A stretch of 64,000 nt of DNA from assembly GCA_965200505.1 (NCBI GenBank), contig OZ241343.1:682001-746000 (forward strand). Reading direction: 5' to 3'. The translations under genes and the position numbers were made by a program. The number at the start of each line of letters is the position of its first letter. The first letter of the stretch is position 1. Under the pieces are notes generated by a model that saw only the letters and a list, made by a program, of their open reading frames with translations, was not told the DNA's origin and searched no databases. Below, piece after piece: positions 25,570-34,223 of this stretch. The stretch is from VXNE01 sp965200505 (GTDB lineage: Bacteria; Pseudomonadota; Gammaproteobacteria; Pseudomonadales; Azotimanducaceae).

Positions 25570-26769
25570 ATGGAACCCGACACGCTAAGCCGGGAGCTCC
25601 ACACCCCGCTGGACGCCCGCCTACGCCTATTCCCTACCGTCGCCCTCTTAGGCCCACGCCAAGTGGGCAAGACTACGCTGGCGCGGGCCGTCGCCGAAAC
25701 GAGCGCGGAGCGGTTGGGCAAGCCGGGGCTGTACTTGGATCTGGAGAGTCCGGCCGACCAAGAAAAGCTGGCCGATGCGCTGGGCTACCTCGGGGCGCAG
25801 CGGGATCGCTTGGTCGTGCTGGACGAGATTCAGCGGGTGCCGGAACTGTTCCCGACGTTGCGCGGGATCATCGACGAGCGCATACGCGGGGGCGAGCGTT
25901 CGGGGCAGTTCCTGCTGCTCGGCTCCGCGTCCATGGCTCTGTTGCAGCAAACTGGCGAGAGCTTGGCGGGGCGCATCGCCTATCTGGAACTCGCGCCGCT
26001 GGATGTTCGGGAACTGCCAGCACCGCAGCACTCGCGCCTGTGGATTCGGGGCGGGTTCCCGCGCAGCTTTCTGGCCGATTCGGACGCCGACAGCGCCCTT
26101 TGGCGCGAGAACTTCATCCGCACCTACTTGGAGCGGGACATTCCGGCGTTGGGGCCGCGCATCCCGGCGCAAACGCTACGCCGCTTCTGGACCATGCTGG
26201 CGCACACCCAAGGCGGCCTGTGGAACGCCGCGGCCTTCGCCAAGAGCCTCGCGGTGGACGGCAAGACCATCGCCCGCTATTTGGACCTTCTGACGGACCT
26301 CCTGTTGGTGCGCCGCCTGCCGCCGTTTTTCGCCAATGTCCGCAAACGCCTTGTGAAGTCCCCGAAGGTCTATGTGCGGGACAGCGGCCTCGTTCATCAG
26401 CTACTGCGGCTGGACGACCACGAGGCCGTGCTCGGCCACCCCGTGGCCGGCGCAAGTTGGGAGGGCTTCGTGGTGGAAACCTTGCTGAACGCTGCCCCGG
26501 AACTCGCCCAAGCGACATTTTATCGAACCGCCACCGGCGTGGAGATCGATCTGGTGCTGGAGCTGCCGGGCAACAAGCGCTGGGCCATCGAGATCAAGCG
26601 CGGGCTCGCGCCCAGCGTGGATAAAGGGCTGCGCACCGCCATCAAAGACGTGCAGCCCGATCGGGCGTTCCTGCTGTACAGCGGCGACGAGCGCTACCCG
26701 AAGGGAGAGGGCATCGAGGCCATCGGATTGCTGGAACTGGCCGACGAATTGGCGCAGTTGGCGCGTTGA
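25570..26769 (+). CDS. DUF4143-type P-loop ATPase (second of three)
   Basis: This is a 399-residue protein with Walker A GPRQVGKTT at residues 28-36 and Walker B LVVLDEIQ at 81-88. It has the IRGGFPRS and TYLERDIPALG blocks that it shares with the protein encoded at 5537, and a C-terminal DUF4143 domain with EIDLVLE...WAIEIKRG (about 315-340), reminiscent of a PD-(D/E)xK nuclease core. The family function is unknown. The ATG at 25570 is chosen because it directly follows a promoter-overlapping inverted repeat; the frame is open to 25207 but that part is antisense to the AAA ATPase gene. It is divergent from the ATPase operon and forms the right edge of island A. Confidence 0.85.
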   Translation: MEPDTLSRELHTPLDARLRLFPTVALLGPRQVGKTTLARAVAETSAERLGKPGLYLDLESPADQEKLADALGYLGAQRDRLVVLDEIQRVPELFPTLRGIIDERIRGGERSGQFLLLGSASMALLQQTGESLAGRIAYLELAPLDVRELPAPQHSRLWIRGGFPRSFLADSDADSALWRENFIRTYLERDIPALGPRIPAQTLRRFWTMLAHTQGGLWNAAAFAKSLAVDGKTIARYLDLLTDLLLVRRLPPFFANVRKRLVKSPKVYVRDSGLVHQLLRLDDHEAVLGHPVAGASWEGFVVETLLNAAPELAQATFYRTATGVEIDLVLELPGNKRWAIEIKRGLAPSVDKGLRTAIKDVQPDRAFLLYSGDERYPKGEGIEAIGLLELADELAQLAR

Positions 26770-26858
26770 CGAAGGCCGTCTCGCACCAGCCAAGCATCGG
26801 GCGGCTATACACTGCCCACCAAGACGGGCCACGAAAGCGAAGGGCAGGAACCAGCCAG

Positions 26859-27521
26859 ATGGAACTCTACGAAGCGATGCGCACCACGTTCGCCGCCCGC
26901 GATTTCCGCGACGAACCGATGCCAGACGCGGTGCTGCAACGCATCCTCGACAACGCCCGTTTCGCGGCGAGCGGCGGCAACCGGCAGGGCTGGCTGGTCA
27001 TCGACGTGCGCGATGCGGCGAAGCGCGATGCCCTCGTGCCGCTGATCCAACCCGCGTTTCGGCGCTACCTCGCGCAGATGCAGGCCGGCGAAAGCCCGTG
27101 GAACACCATCACGCCCTCGCAAGTGGACGCGGCAACCATCGCGGCAACGCGGATTCCACCCGGCTACATCGAGCGCCTATGCCATGCGCCGCGGCTCTTG
27201 ATGGTGTTCGTGGATTTGGCGGTGGTCGCCTCGATGGATCAGCATTTGGAGCGCATCGGCGTCATCTCCGGCGCGTCCATCTATCCGTTCGTTTGGAACA
27301 TCCTGCTGGCCGCCCGCAACGAAGGCTACGGCGGCACCCTCACCACGTTCGCCGCCGCCGAAGAGCCGGCGCTGCGTGAACTATTCAGCGTCCCGGCGCA
27401 ATACGCGGCGAGCGCCATGCTGCCCCTCGGCCGTCCCGCGCGGCAACTCACACGGCTGAAGCGCCGGCCGGTGGCTTCCTTTACCCGCGTGGATGCCTTC
27501 GACGGGCCGGCGTTCGGCTAG
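26859..27521 (+). CDS. nitroreductase family protein (second copy)
   Basis: This is a 220-residue protein of the FMN-dependent nitroreductase fold: an early TTFAARDFRDEPMPD segment (the usual R-S-x-R position), ARFAASGGNRQGW near residue 37, and a late GYGGTLTT motif near 155. It is only broadly related to the protein encoded at 1915. The ATG at 26859 follows an AGGAACCAG stretch and fits the family start; the frame opens earlier at 26766 without similarity. Downstream are two acyl-CoA dehydrogenase genes on the same strand, so it may be part of that catabolic block. The substrate is unknown. Confidence 0.82.
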   Translation: MELYEAMRTTFAARDFRDEPMPDAVLQRILDNARFAASGGNRQGWLVIDVRDAAKRDALVPLIQPAFRRYLAQMQAGESPWNTITPSQVDAATIAATRIPPGYIERLCHAPRLLMVFVDLAVVASMDQHLERIGVISGASIYPFVWNILLAARNEGYGGTLTTFAAAEEPALRELFSVPAQYAASAMLPLGRPARQLTRLKRRPVASFTRVDAFDGPAFG

Positions 27522-27546
27522 GAGCAACGCGGCGGCTAAACACACA

Positions 27547-27564
27547 TGGCGCTATCTTGCGCCA
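27547..27564. promoter_or_regulatory. palindrome upstream of the acyl-CoA dehydrogenase pair
   Basis: TGGCGC and GCGCCA are separated by six bases, 40 bp before the ATG at 27605. A TTGACA box (27569-27574) follows closely but no good -10 is seen at the right spacing. It could be an operator for a TetR- or similar repressor of acyl-CoA catabolism. Confidence 0.35.
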
Positions 27565-27604
27565 CCATTTGACACGCCCCCCGCAATCGGCAACCTTCAA
27601 TCGA

Positions 27605-28756
27605 ATGTCCGCCACACCGTTCACCTTCACGGACGAGCAGCGCCAGTTCCGCGACGTCGCGCGGCGTTTTCTGGGGGAGGTGTCGCCGTCCACGGCCGTG
27701 CGCCGTTTGATGGAGACGGAGACCGGCTTCGACCCCGCCGTTTGGGATCGGCTGGCCGGCGAGTTGGGCTTTTGCGCCATCCATGTGCCCGAGGCGTGGG
27801 GCGGGCAGGGGTTCTCGTTCGTGGAACTCGGCATCGCGTTGGAGGAGATGGGGCGCGCGCTGTTGTGCGCCCCGTATTTCTCATCGGCGGTGCTGGCCAC
27901 CGGCGCCATCCAACACGGCGGCACCGAGGCGGAGAAGGAGGCGCTGTTGCCGGCCCTCGCGGCGGGAACACGGCGCGGCACACTGGCGCTGACGGAGCCG
28001 GATGGCCGCTGGGAACTGGAGCGGGTGGCGCTCACCGCCACACCGGGGGATGGCGGCTGGCGGCTCGATGGCGAGAAGCGCTTCGTGCTCGATGGCTGCA
28101 CTGCGGACCTCATCGTCGCCGTGGCGCGTGTACCCGGCAGCAAAGGGCTTGCCGGCCTGTCGCTCTTCACGCTGCCCAGCGACGCCGAAGGGCTTGAACG
28201 GCGGCCATTGCAAGCGCTGGACCCAACCCGCAAGCTCGCCCATCTCACCTTTCGCGGCGTTCGCGCTGAATCCTTGGGCGAACCCGAAGGCGCCGCGGCG
28301 CCGCTCACCCGCGTCCTCGTTGAAGCCGCGGTGGCGCTGGCCAACGAAATGGTAGGCGGCGCCCAGCGGATGTTGGATTCCGCCGTGGATTACGCGAAGT
28401 TGCGCATGCAGTTCGGCCGGCAAATCGGCTCGTTTCAGGCCGTGAAGCACAAGTGCGCGGACATGCTGCTCGAAGTGGAATTGGCGAAATCCGCCGCGTA
28501 CCGTGCTGCGGCGGCCGTGGCGGATGGCGAAGCGGAGGCGCCTGCCTTGGCGTCGCTGGCCAAAGCGGCCGCCTCGGATGCCTACCTTGCCGCCGCGGCC
28601 AACTGCATCCAGATTCACGGCGGCGTCGGCTTCACTTGGGAGAACGACACCCACTTGTGGTTCAAGCGGGCGAAGGCGTCCGAAGCCTTTCTCGGCGACG
28701 CGGTATACCACCGCGAATTGATGATGCGACACATGGGCGATGACACAACCGGATGA
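27605..28756 (+). CDS. acyl-CoA dehydrogenase (first of a pair)
   Basis: This is a 383-residue FAD enzyme that would remove two hydrogens from an acyl-CoA thioester. It has the family order: N-terminal helical domain (1-110), a beta domain with LALTEPDGRW near residue 125, and a C-terminal helical domain with the GGVGFTWENDTHLWFKRAK block near 345. The last 17 bp overlap the next acyl-CoA dehydrogenase gene, so the two are translationally coupled and may form a heteromeric enzyme, as in paired dehydrogenases that act on steroid side chains or other branched acyl-CoAs. The ATG at 27605 gives the usual MSATPFTFTDEQRQFRD start. The exact acyl chain is not deducible. Confidence 0.9.
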   Translation: MSATPFTFTDEQRQFRDVARRFLGEVSPSTAVRRLMETETGFDPAVWDRLAGELGFCAIHVPEAWGGQGFSFVELGIALEEMGRALLCAPYFSSAVLATGAIQHGGTEAEKEALLPALAAGTRRGTLALTEPDGRWELERVALTATPGDGGWRLDGEKRFVLDGCTADLIVAVARVPGSKGLAGLSLFTLPSDAEGLERRPLQALDPTRKLAHLTFRGVRAESLGEPEGAAAPLTRVLVEAAVALANEMVGGAQRMLDSAVDYAKLRMQFGRQIGSFQAVKHKCADMLLEVELAKSAAYRAAAAVADGEAEAPALASLAKAAASDAYLAAAANCIQIHGGVGFTWENDTHLWFKRAKASEAFLGDAVYHRELMMRHMGDDTTG

Positions 28757-29993
28757 GGCGGCCGTGTGCGCCGAAGCGCGCGCATGGCTGGAAGCGAATT
28801 GGAACCCCGAGCGTTCCCTCGTGGCGTGGCGCACCCTGCTGGTCGATTCAGGCTGGGGGATGCCCCATTGGCCCGAACGGTGGCACGGGCGCGGCTTGTC
28901 CGTTCCGTTGAGCCAAGCGGTGGAAGACGAGTTCGCCCAGTTCGGCGCCGTGGGCGTGGCCAAGATGGGCATTCGCCTCTTGGCCGGCGCCACGCTGCTG
29001 GAACACGGTGACGACTTCTTGAAGGAGCGCTTCCTGCGCCGCATCCTCACCGGGGAGGACACTTGGTGTCAGCTCTTCAGCGAGCCGGGCAGCGGGTCTG
29101 ACCTCGCCGGCGCCACCACGCGGGCGGACTTCGACGGCAGCCATTGGGTGGTGAACGGCCAGAAGGTGTGGACGACGAGCGCCCACCATGCGGACTACGG
29201 CCTGCTGCTCGCGCGCACGGACTGGGATGCGCCCAAGCACCAAGGGCTCACCTACTTCGTGCTGACCATGCGCCAACCCGGCGTCGAAGTGCGGCAGTTG
29301 AAGCAAATGAACGGCCATGCGTCTTTCAACGAAGTGTTCCTGACGGACGCCAAGATCGAGCCGCCCTATCGCGTGGCCGAGGTGGGACAGGGCTGGCGCG
29401 TCGCCATGACCACGCTGGCCCACGAACGGCGCGGCGCAGACGGCCTGCGGGCGAGTGCGCGGGGCGGAGACCGCAAAGGACGCATCTACGAGGAAGAGGC
29501 GGCCGAGACCGCCACGGTGATGGCGCCCTACAAGTGGTATCCGCAGCGCGCCGGGCGGGTGGATTTGGTGTTGCCGCGGGCACAGGAAACCGGCCGCCTT
29601 GCGGAGCCCGCCGTGCGGCAAGCGGTGGCGAAGCTCATCACGCTAGCCCGCTCCGCGGAGTGGACTGCCCGCCGCGCCCGCGCCGAACAGGAGCTGGGCC
29701 GTCCGCAAGGGCCGGAAGGCTCGCTGGGCAAGCTGGCGGCGAGCCACGTCGCCCGCACCGCGGCCCATGTACACACGTTGATTGCCGGCGCCGATGCGAT
29801 GCTGGCTGGTGACGATGGCGCGTTGGATGGCCTCATCGCGGAGATCCTCGTTTCCTACCCCGCCACGTCCATCGCCGGCGGCACGGACGAAATCCAGCGC
29901 AACATCATCGCGGAGCGGGTGCTCGGCTTACCCAAGGAACCCCGCATGGACGCCGGGCCGTTCCGGGACGTGCCACGCAACATCGGCGGCTGA
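28740..29993 (+). CDS. acyl-CoA dehydrogenase (second of a pair)
   Basis: This is a 417-residue acyl-CoA dehydrogenase with the QLFSEPGSGSDLAG flavin-side block near residue 116, a W-V-V-N-G-Q-K-V-W-T strand near 139, and the C-terminal PATSIAGGTDEIQRNIIAERVLGLP stretch near 378, typical of this family. The region at about 245-310 is unusually long and Arg/Ala-rich. It starts at an ATG inside the end of the preceding gene (17-bp overlap). The pair probably acts together on one class of substrate, feeding beta-oxidation. No electron-transfer flavoprotein gene is adjacent. Confidence 0.9.
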   Translation: MTQPDEAAVCAEARAWLEANWNPERSLVAWRTLLVDSGWGMPHWPERWHGRGLSVPLSQAVEDEFAQFGAVGVAKMGIRLLAGATLLEHGDDFLKERFLRRILTGEDTWCQLFSEPGSGSDLAGATTRADFDGSHWVVNGQKVWTTSAHHADYGLLLARTDWDAPKHQGLTYFVLTMRQPGVEVRQLKQMNGHASFNEVFLTDAKIEPPYRVAEVGQGWRVAMTTLAHERRGADGLRASARGGDRKGRIYEEEAAETATVMAPYKWYPQRAGRVDLVLPRAQETGRLAEPAVRQAVAKLITLARSAEWTARRARAEQELGRPQGPEGSLGKLAASHVARTAAHVHTLIAGADAMLAGDDGALDGLIAEILVSYPATSIAGGTDEIQRNIIAERVLGLPKEPRMDAGPFRDVPRNIGG

Positions 29994-30076
29994 TTCGCCC
30001 TCGCGCCCGCCAACGCCGACGCACCGGCACCTATCCGACACGGCCTACCCGGCGTGACGCTTAGCCGTGTCCTCCC

Positions 30077-31081
30077 TCACCACCCCGCCAGCCACGGCAA
30101 TCCGAAGGCCAAGATCACGCTCACCACCAAGCCGGTCAGCGCCTTGGCCGCATCAAGCAACACCTTGTGCGCGGTGGCGCGCCCGGAGGTGTCCGCCAAG
30201 TACATCGAGAGGGCGAACTCGCGCCCCGCCAACACGCCCAAGAACACCCAAGTGGTGCTCATCGGCATGTTGCTCCACTCCTTGAAGATGAGCAGCACGA
30301 CGCCGTAGATGAAGTCGATGATGGTCGCGGCGCGGATGTCCGTGGTGTCTGTCTTCGAGGTGACGATCTTCTGGATTTGGCCGCCGAACTGATAGAACAC
30401 CACGCCAAGGAGAATCACCAACAGCGCGGTGCCGAACGTCAGCCAGCCGCCGGCCATCTCGCGGGGCAGATAGACGAAGATGTTGGCGAGGTCTTGGATC
30501 AGCCATTGGCTCCAGAGAAAGCCCGTCGAGAGCCATTGCAGCACCACCCAATAGCCTGGGATGGCGTCGCCGCGGGTGCGGTGGAAGAACTCCGTGGCGC
30601 GCTTGAAGACGAGGCGAAACAGCGAGATCGCCGCAACGAAGGCGACCAGATAGCCCAAGGCGGACTTCGCCAGCATCGCGCCAATGTTGCTGGACGCGAA
30701 CACTGTGAGCACCAGAAAGGTCGTGCTCACCGGCACGCCGAAGCGCGTGAGGATCAAGAGCGCCAGCGGCGGAATGGCGTGCAGCCAGCTAATGCCGCCT
30801 TCCGGCACCGGAAACTTCTCCAAGCGGCCGTAGGCCGGGTCGCCACTCGTCCACCAGCCGTAAACGATGACGGCCACCAAGATGCCACCGGCGAAGAGCC
30901 ACAGTGCCCACCACGGGCGGTGGGCGTTGGACGCGAGGAAGGTGCCGAGGGTTTGGATGGAATCGTTCGCCACCACGGAGTAAGCGGCGAGCGCAAACCC
31001 GACGACCATGTAGATTTCGATCAGGGAGATGGCGCCGCCCTCAATCGTGCCCGGCCACCCGACGGCGGGGCCTTGGCCCAC
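30077..31081 (-). CDS. polytopic membrane protein, distantly PiT-like
   Basis: This is a 334-residue integral membrane protein with about nine hydrophobic segments. The first segment carries VANDSIQTLGTFLAS (about residues 37-51) and a later one FGVPVSTTFLVLT (about 114-126). These two blocks recall the GANDxAN and PVSTTH signatures of inorganic phosphate (PiT) transporters, but the overall layout is shorter and the match is loose. The ion or solute is therefore unknown. The start is a GTG at 31081, 21 bp after the stop of the DsbA-like gene upstream on the same strand, so the two are probably co-transcribed. Confidence 0.65.
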   Translation of the reverse strand: MGQGPAVGWPGTIEGGAISLIEIYMVVGFALAAYSVVANDSIQTLGTFLASNAHRPWWALWLFAGGILVAVIVYGWWTSGDPAYGRLEKFPVPEGGISWLHAIPPLALLILTRFGVPVSTTFLVLTVFASSNIGAMLAKSALGYLVAFVAAISLFRLVFKRATEFFHRTRGDAIPGYWVVLQWLSTGFLWSQWLIQDLANIFVYLPREMAGGWLTFGTALLVILLGVVFYQFGGQIQKIVTSKTDTTDIRAATIIDFIYGVVLLIFKEWSNMPMSTTWVFLGVLAGREFALSMYLADTSGRATAHKVLLDAAKALTGLVVSVILAFGLPWLAGW

Positions 31082-31102
31082 GCCCCGCGTCGCTGGAAGG
31101 CA

Positions 31103-32482
31103 CTAAGCCTCCTTGCGGGCCGCGAGCCAGCGCTGCACTTCCCGCGCCACCAGCCACAGCCGGTCTTGCCCCCACACGGCGAGCAAGGTCTCACCTTCTG
31201 GATCAAGCAAACGGTAGCTCGGCACACCCCACAGGCCGAAGCCATACATGGCCAAACGATTCGCTTCGATTTCGTCCTCCCAATCGCTGTTGCCGATGAG
31301 CGGCTTCGCATCAGCCCACGGCAGGCCGGCGGCTTCCACCACATGGCGCATGCCGCGTTCGCTGTTGGTGTTCACGCCTTCGCGGAACGCCGCCCGCATG
31401 AAGGCATCCAACAGCGCCACGCCGCGGCCTTGGCGCACGGCCCATGGATAGAGGGAGTAGCAGCGCCGCGTCGGCTCGCCGATGGGGTCGCGGAAGTTAC
31501 CCCAGTCGTCAAGCCCCAGCGCCCGCGCTTCCCGCGCCGCGTCTTGGAAGATGTAGAACCCCTTGGCGCGGGTGGCAGGCACGCCCCGCATCACCATCGG
31601 CAACACCGGGCGCAGCGCCAGCTTGACGCCGGCCGCGGCGGCGAAATCCACCGTGGCGGGGAAGATGAGCGAAGTGTATGGGCTTCTGATGGACGGATAG
31701 AACTCCAGCGTCAAGGCGCCGTCGTCCTTGAGCGGCCCGGCTTCGATGGCGGGCCGCGGCGCCAACAGCCCCTCGGCGCCCTTGTTCGCGCCAAGGTCGT
31801 TAAGCCGGTGCTCCAAGTGATACAGGCGATCCACCCCCCAGTACCACTCCTTGCCGTAGTGGAACATGGCGCCGGAGTAGTGGCCGAGGGCCTCGCGCCG
31901 CTCCGTTCCGGCGGCCACCTTGGTGCGCGCGGTTGCCGCGTCCGCGGGGGGATGACGCTGCGCCAATGCCTCCAAATCCCCTTCTGAACCCTGCCACAGC
32001 GCTTTCCCGACTTCGGGCGCGAGCTGCGCGAAGCCCTCTGGCGCCACGCCGGCGAGGATGCGCGTCGCCAGTTCCACATTGGCCGCGCTGGGTTGGGCGG
32101 CGTCCAGCGGGAAGGTGAGGCCGTAATGCGGCGCGATCTTGGCCGCGTCGTAGCTCGAAAGCCGCAGCAACAACGCCGGCTCCGGCGCGTTGCGGCCGGT
32201 GGGGCCACCCACCAAGTGGCACACCAACTCCACGTCGTAGGCTTCGGCCAGCGGCTGCAGCAGTTGCGCCGCCAAGTGGCTGTAGCCGTCCTCCACTTGG
32301 TGGAAATACTCCACGCGGTGCGGGGCGCGCGCTTTCCGCCGCACCCGCTCCACCTTGGCGCGGCGCACGTGCAGGCGCGATTCCTTCACCAAGCGGCGCA
32401 TCAGGGCGGAAGTGAGCCAACGTGCCGGCGCCGATGGGTCCATCGTGGCGACGCCGCCTTGATCCTCGTGTCGTGCAGCCAT
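31103..32482 (-). CDS. two-domain DsbA/HCCA-isomerase-like thioredoxin-fold protein
   Basis: This 459-residue protein appears to contain two thioredoxin-like halves. The first (about 55-130) starts with EYFHQVEDGYSHLAAQLL, and the second (about 255-445) starts with LEFYPSIRSPYTSLIFP and ends with GLWGVPSYRLL, the cis-proline loop of DsbA and 2-hydroxychromene-2-carboxylate isomerases. Neither half has a C-x2-C redox motif, which favours the isomerase/glutathione-transferase-like branch over disulfide oxidase. No signal peptide is seen, so it is cytoplasmic. It is followed by the membrane protein gene 21 bp on, and preceded 42 bp away by a haloalkane-dehalogenase-like gene on the same strand. 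Confidence 0.7.
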   Translation of the reverse strand: MAARHEDQGGVATMDPSAPARWLTSALMRRLVKESRLHVRRAKVERVRRKARAPHRVEYFHQVEDGYSHLAAQLLQPLAEAYDVELVCHLVGGPTGRNAPEPALLLRLSSYDAAKIAPHYGLTFPLDAAQPSAANVELATRILAGVAPEGFAQLAPEVGKALWQGSEGDLEALAQRHPPADAATARTKVAAGTERREALGHYSGAMFHYGKEWYWGVDRLYHLEHRLNDLGANKGAEGLLAPRPAIEAGPLKDDGALTLEFYPSIRSPYTSLIFPATVDFAAAAGVKLALRPVLPMVMRGVPATRAKGFYIFQDAAREARALGLDDWGNFRDPIGEPTRRCYSLYPWAVRQGRGVALLDAFMRAAFREGVNTNSERGMRHVVEAAGLPWADAKPLIGNSDWEDEIEANRLAMYGFGLWGVPSYRLLDPEGETLLAVWGQDRLWLVAREVQRWLAARKEA

Positions 32483-32524
32483 TGGGTTCTGCGGGTTAAA
32501 CCAGGCGCCCCGAGCCCATGCGCG

Positions 32525-33550
32525 TCAGAGCGGCGTGTCGGCCATGAACTGCAACACAGCCCCGGCAAGCTCCACGGGCTTCTGTTCCTGCAGGAAGTGG
32601 CCGGCGCCGGCGATCGTCACATGCCTCTTGCCTTTCGCGCCGGGTACCGTTTCTTGGAAGCGCACATGCGCACCGGCCGTCACCGGGTCGCCATCGCTGA
32701 AGGCGGTGAAGAAGGGCTTTTCCCACGCCTCGAACACCCGCCAAGCGGCGCGGTTGGCCGGGATGGCCGGGTTGTCCGGCATGATCGGCACCAAGGACGG
32801 GAATTGGCGGGCGCCGGCCATGTGGCTGTCATCGGGGAACGGCGCGTCGTAGGCGGCAGCTTCGGCGGCATCAACGGCGCCGCCCGTGCTCAGCGTCAGC
32901 AAGTCGCTCACGCGCAAGCGTGGCGTCTCGGCGCAGAACTTCACCCAGTTCAGGAATCCGAAACCGGAGCTGTCGGCGGCCATGGCCATGGCCATCTCCT
33001 GGGGGCTGCCGAAGGCCGGCAGGCTGTCGTAGTGGGCGCGCATCCGTTGGCTCACCTCCCCCACCTGATCGTCCGGCACGTTGTTCGCGTCCGGCAGGCC
33101 CGTGTTGGCGGCGACGATGCGGGCGAAGCGCTCCGGTTCTTCCGCCGCGGCGCGGAGCCCAATGAGGCCGCCCCAGTCTTGGCAGATAAGGGTGAGATCA
33201 CGCAAATCCAGCGCCGCCAAGAAAGCCTTCAGCCATTCCACATGGCGCGCGTAGGTGTAATCCCCGCGGGCGGTCGGTTTGTCTGAACGCCCGAAGCCGA
33301 TGAAGTCCGGCGCGATCACGCGATGCCCGGCGGCGGCGAAGATGGGGATCATCCTGCGATACAGATACGACCACGTCGGTTGCCCGTGCAGGCACAGGAT
33401 GGGTTCGCCATGCGCCGGGCCGCCGGCATCCACATAGTGCATGCGCAACGGGGCGCCGCCATCCGGGTTCGGCACCTCCACGTAGTTGGGCTGGAAGGGG
33501 TAGCCCTTCAGGTTCTCGAAGCGCTCATCCGGCGTTCGCAGCGTTTCCAT
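32525..33550 (-). CDS. haloalkane dehalogenase-like alpha/beta hydrolase
   Basis: This is a 341-residue alpha/beta hydrolase. An HGQPTWSYLYR oxyanion block lies near residue 55, and the nucleophile elbow is C-Q-D-W-G-G near 123: an aspartate nucleophile followed by tryptophan, as in subfamily I haloalkane dehalogenases. The catalytic histidine is in AGAGHFLQE near 316. These enzymes hydrolyse carbon-halogen bonds to an alcohol and halide. The halide-binding Trp next to the nucleophile is present; the second halide-binding residue cannot be judged by eye. Epoxide hydrolases share the Asp nucleophile and remain an alternative. Confidence 0.8.
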   Translation of the reverse strand: METLRTPDERFENLKGYPFQPNYVEVPNPDGGAPLRMHYVDAGGPAHGEPILCLHGQPTWSYLYRRMIPIFAAAGHRVIAPDFIGFGRSDKPTARGDYTYARHVEWLKAFLAALDLRDLTLICQDWGGLIGLRAAAEEPERFARIVAANTGLPDANNVPDDQVGEVSQRMRAHYDSLPAFGSPQEMAMAMAADSSGFGFLNWVKFCAETPRLRVSDLLTLSTGGAVDAAEAAAYDAPFPDDSHMAGARQFPSLVPIMPDNPAIPANRAAWRVFEAWEKPFFTAFSDGDPVTAGAHVRFQETVPGAKGKRHVTIAGAGHFLQEQKPVELAGAVLQFMADTPL

Positions 33551-33562
33551 GGGGAGCCTCGC

Positions 33563-34183
33563 TTAGCTGGTGGAATAGGGCGCCAACGCCGCGCGCTCAG
33601 CGTCTTCGAGCTTGCGCGGCGTGGCCAGCGGAGTGCCGTGGGCATCGAAAAACGGATTGAAGCGATAGCGTCCGCTCACCAAGGTGCCCACGATTCGCAA
33701 CCCCATGCGCAGCACCGTCCAAAGCGTGAGGCCCGGATAGCCCTCCAGCGTTCTGGCATCGCCGATGGCGGATTCCTTGAAGATGCGCGAACGCACCGGC
33801 CCCAACGCGGCCTGCCTGTCGGCTTTGGCGGCGCCATCCGCGGCGCCCAGCACCAAGCCGACGAAGGCGATCCGGCGCGATGGCGGCGTGTTGCCGATGG
33901 GGGTGTTGCAGCATTTGGCGTACCAGCGCAGCGGGCCGCGCGCCGTGAGGCGCAGGCAAGCTAGCTGGTCGGCACCCTGCTCGAACTCCAAGCGGCGCGG
34001 CGGCAGTTGGCAGAGCTCGGTGCCGCCGTTCGCGTCCAAGGTGTCCCCGGCGCGGCCCAAGTGATGCGCGAAGGCTTGGCAATCCTTGCAGTAGCAGACG
34101 GCGTGCTCCACCTTGCCCGGCGCGACGCCATAAGCGGCGCCGCGCAGCCGTCCGCAGTCGCACTTGATGGGAAGTGTCGGCAT
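33563..34183 (-). CDS. cysteine-rich GFA-like protein (DUF6151-type)
   Basis: This is a 206-residue protein with three cysteine clusters: CDCG at residues 8-11, CYCKDC near 30-35, and CC near 90. This pattern suggests a structural zinc site and a second metal or glutathione site, as in the GFA (glutathione-dependent formaldehyde-activating) fold and its DUF6151 relatives. No activity can be assigned. The ATG at 34183 starts directly before the first cysteine motif; the upstream extension is antisense-like. The hydrolase gene follows 12 bp downstream, so they probably share a transcript. Confidence 0.65.
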   Translation of the reverse strand: MPTLPIKCDCGRLRGAAYGVAPGKVEHAVCYCKDCQAFAHHLGRAGDTLDANGGTELCQLPPRRLEFEQGADQLACLRLTARGPLRWYAKCCNTPIGNTPPSRRIAFVGLVLGAADGAAKADRQAALGPVRSRIFKESAIGDARTLEGYPGLTLWTVLRMGLRIVGTLVSGRYRFNPFFDAHGTPLATPRKLEDAERAALAPYSTS

Positions 34184-34223
34184 GGCGACATGATAGCGCC
34201 GAAGGCCGGGTGTTGGGCGGGCG

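Noticed and set aside
30167..31987. 606-codon plus-strand open frame
   Set aside because: It is antisense to the membrane protein and the DsbA-like gene; composition is Arg/His/Gly-rich without any recognisable domain.
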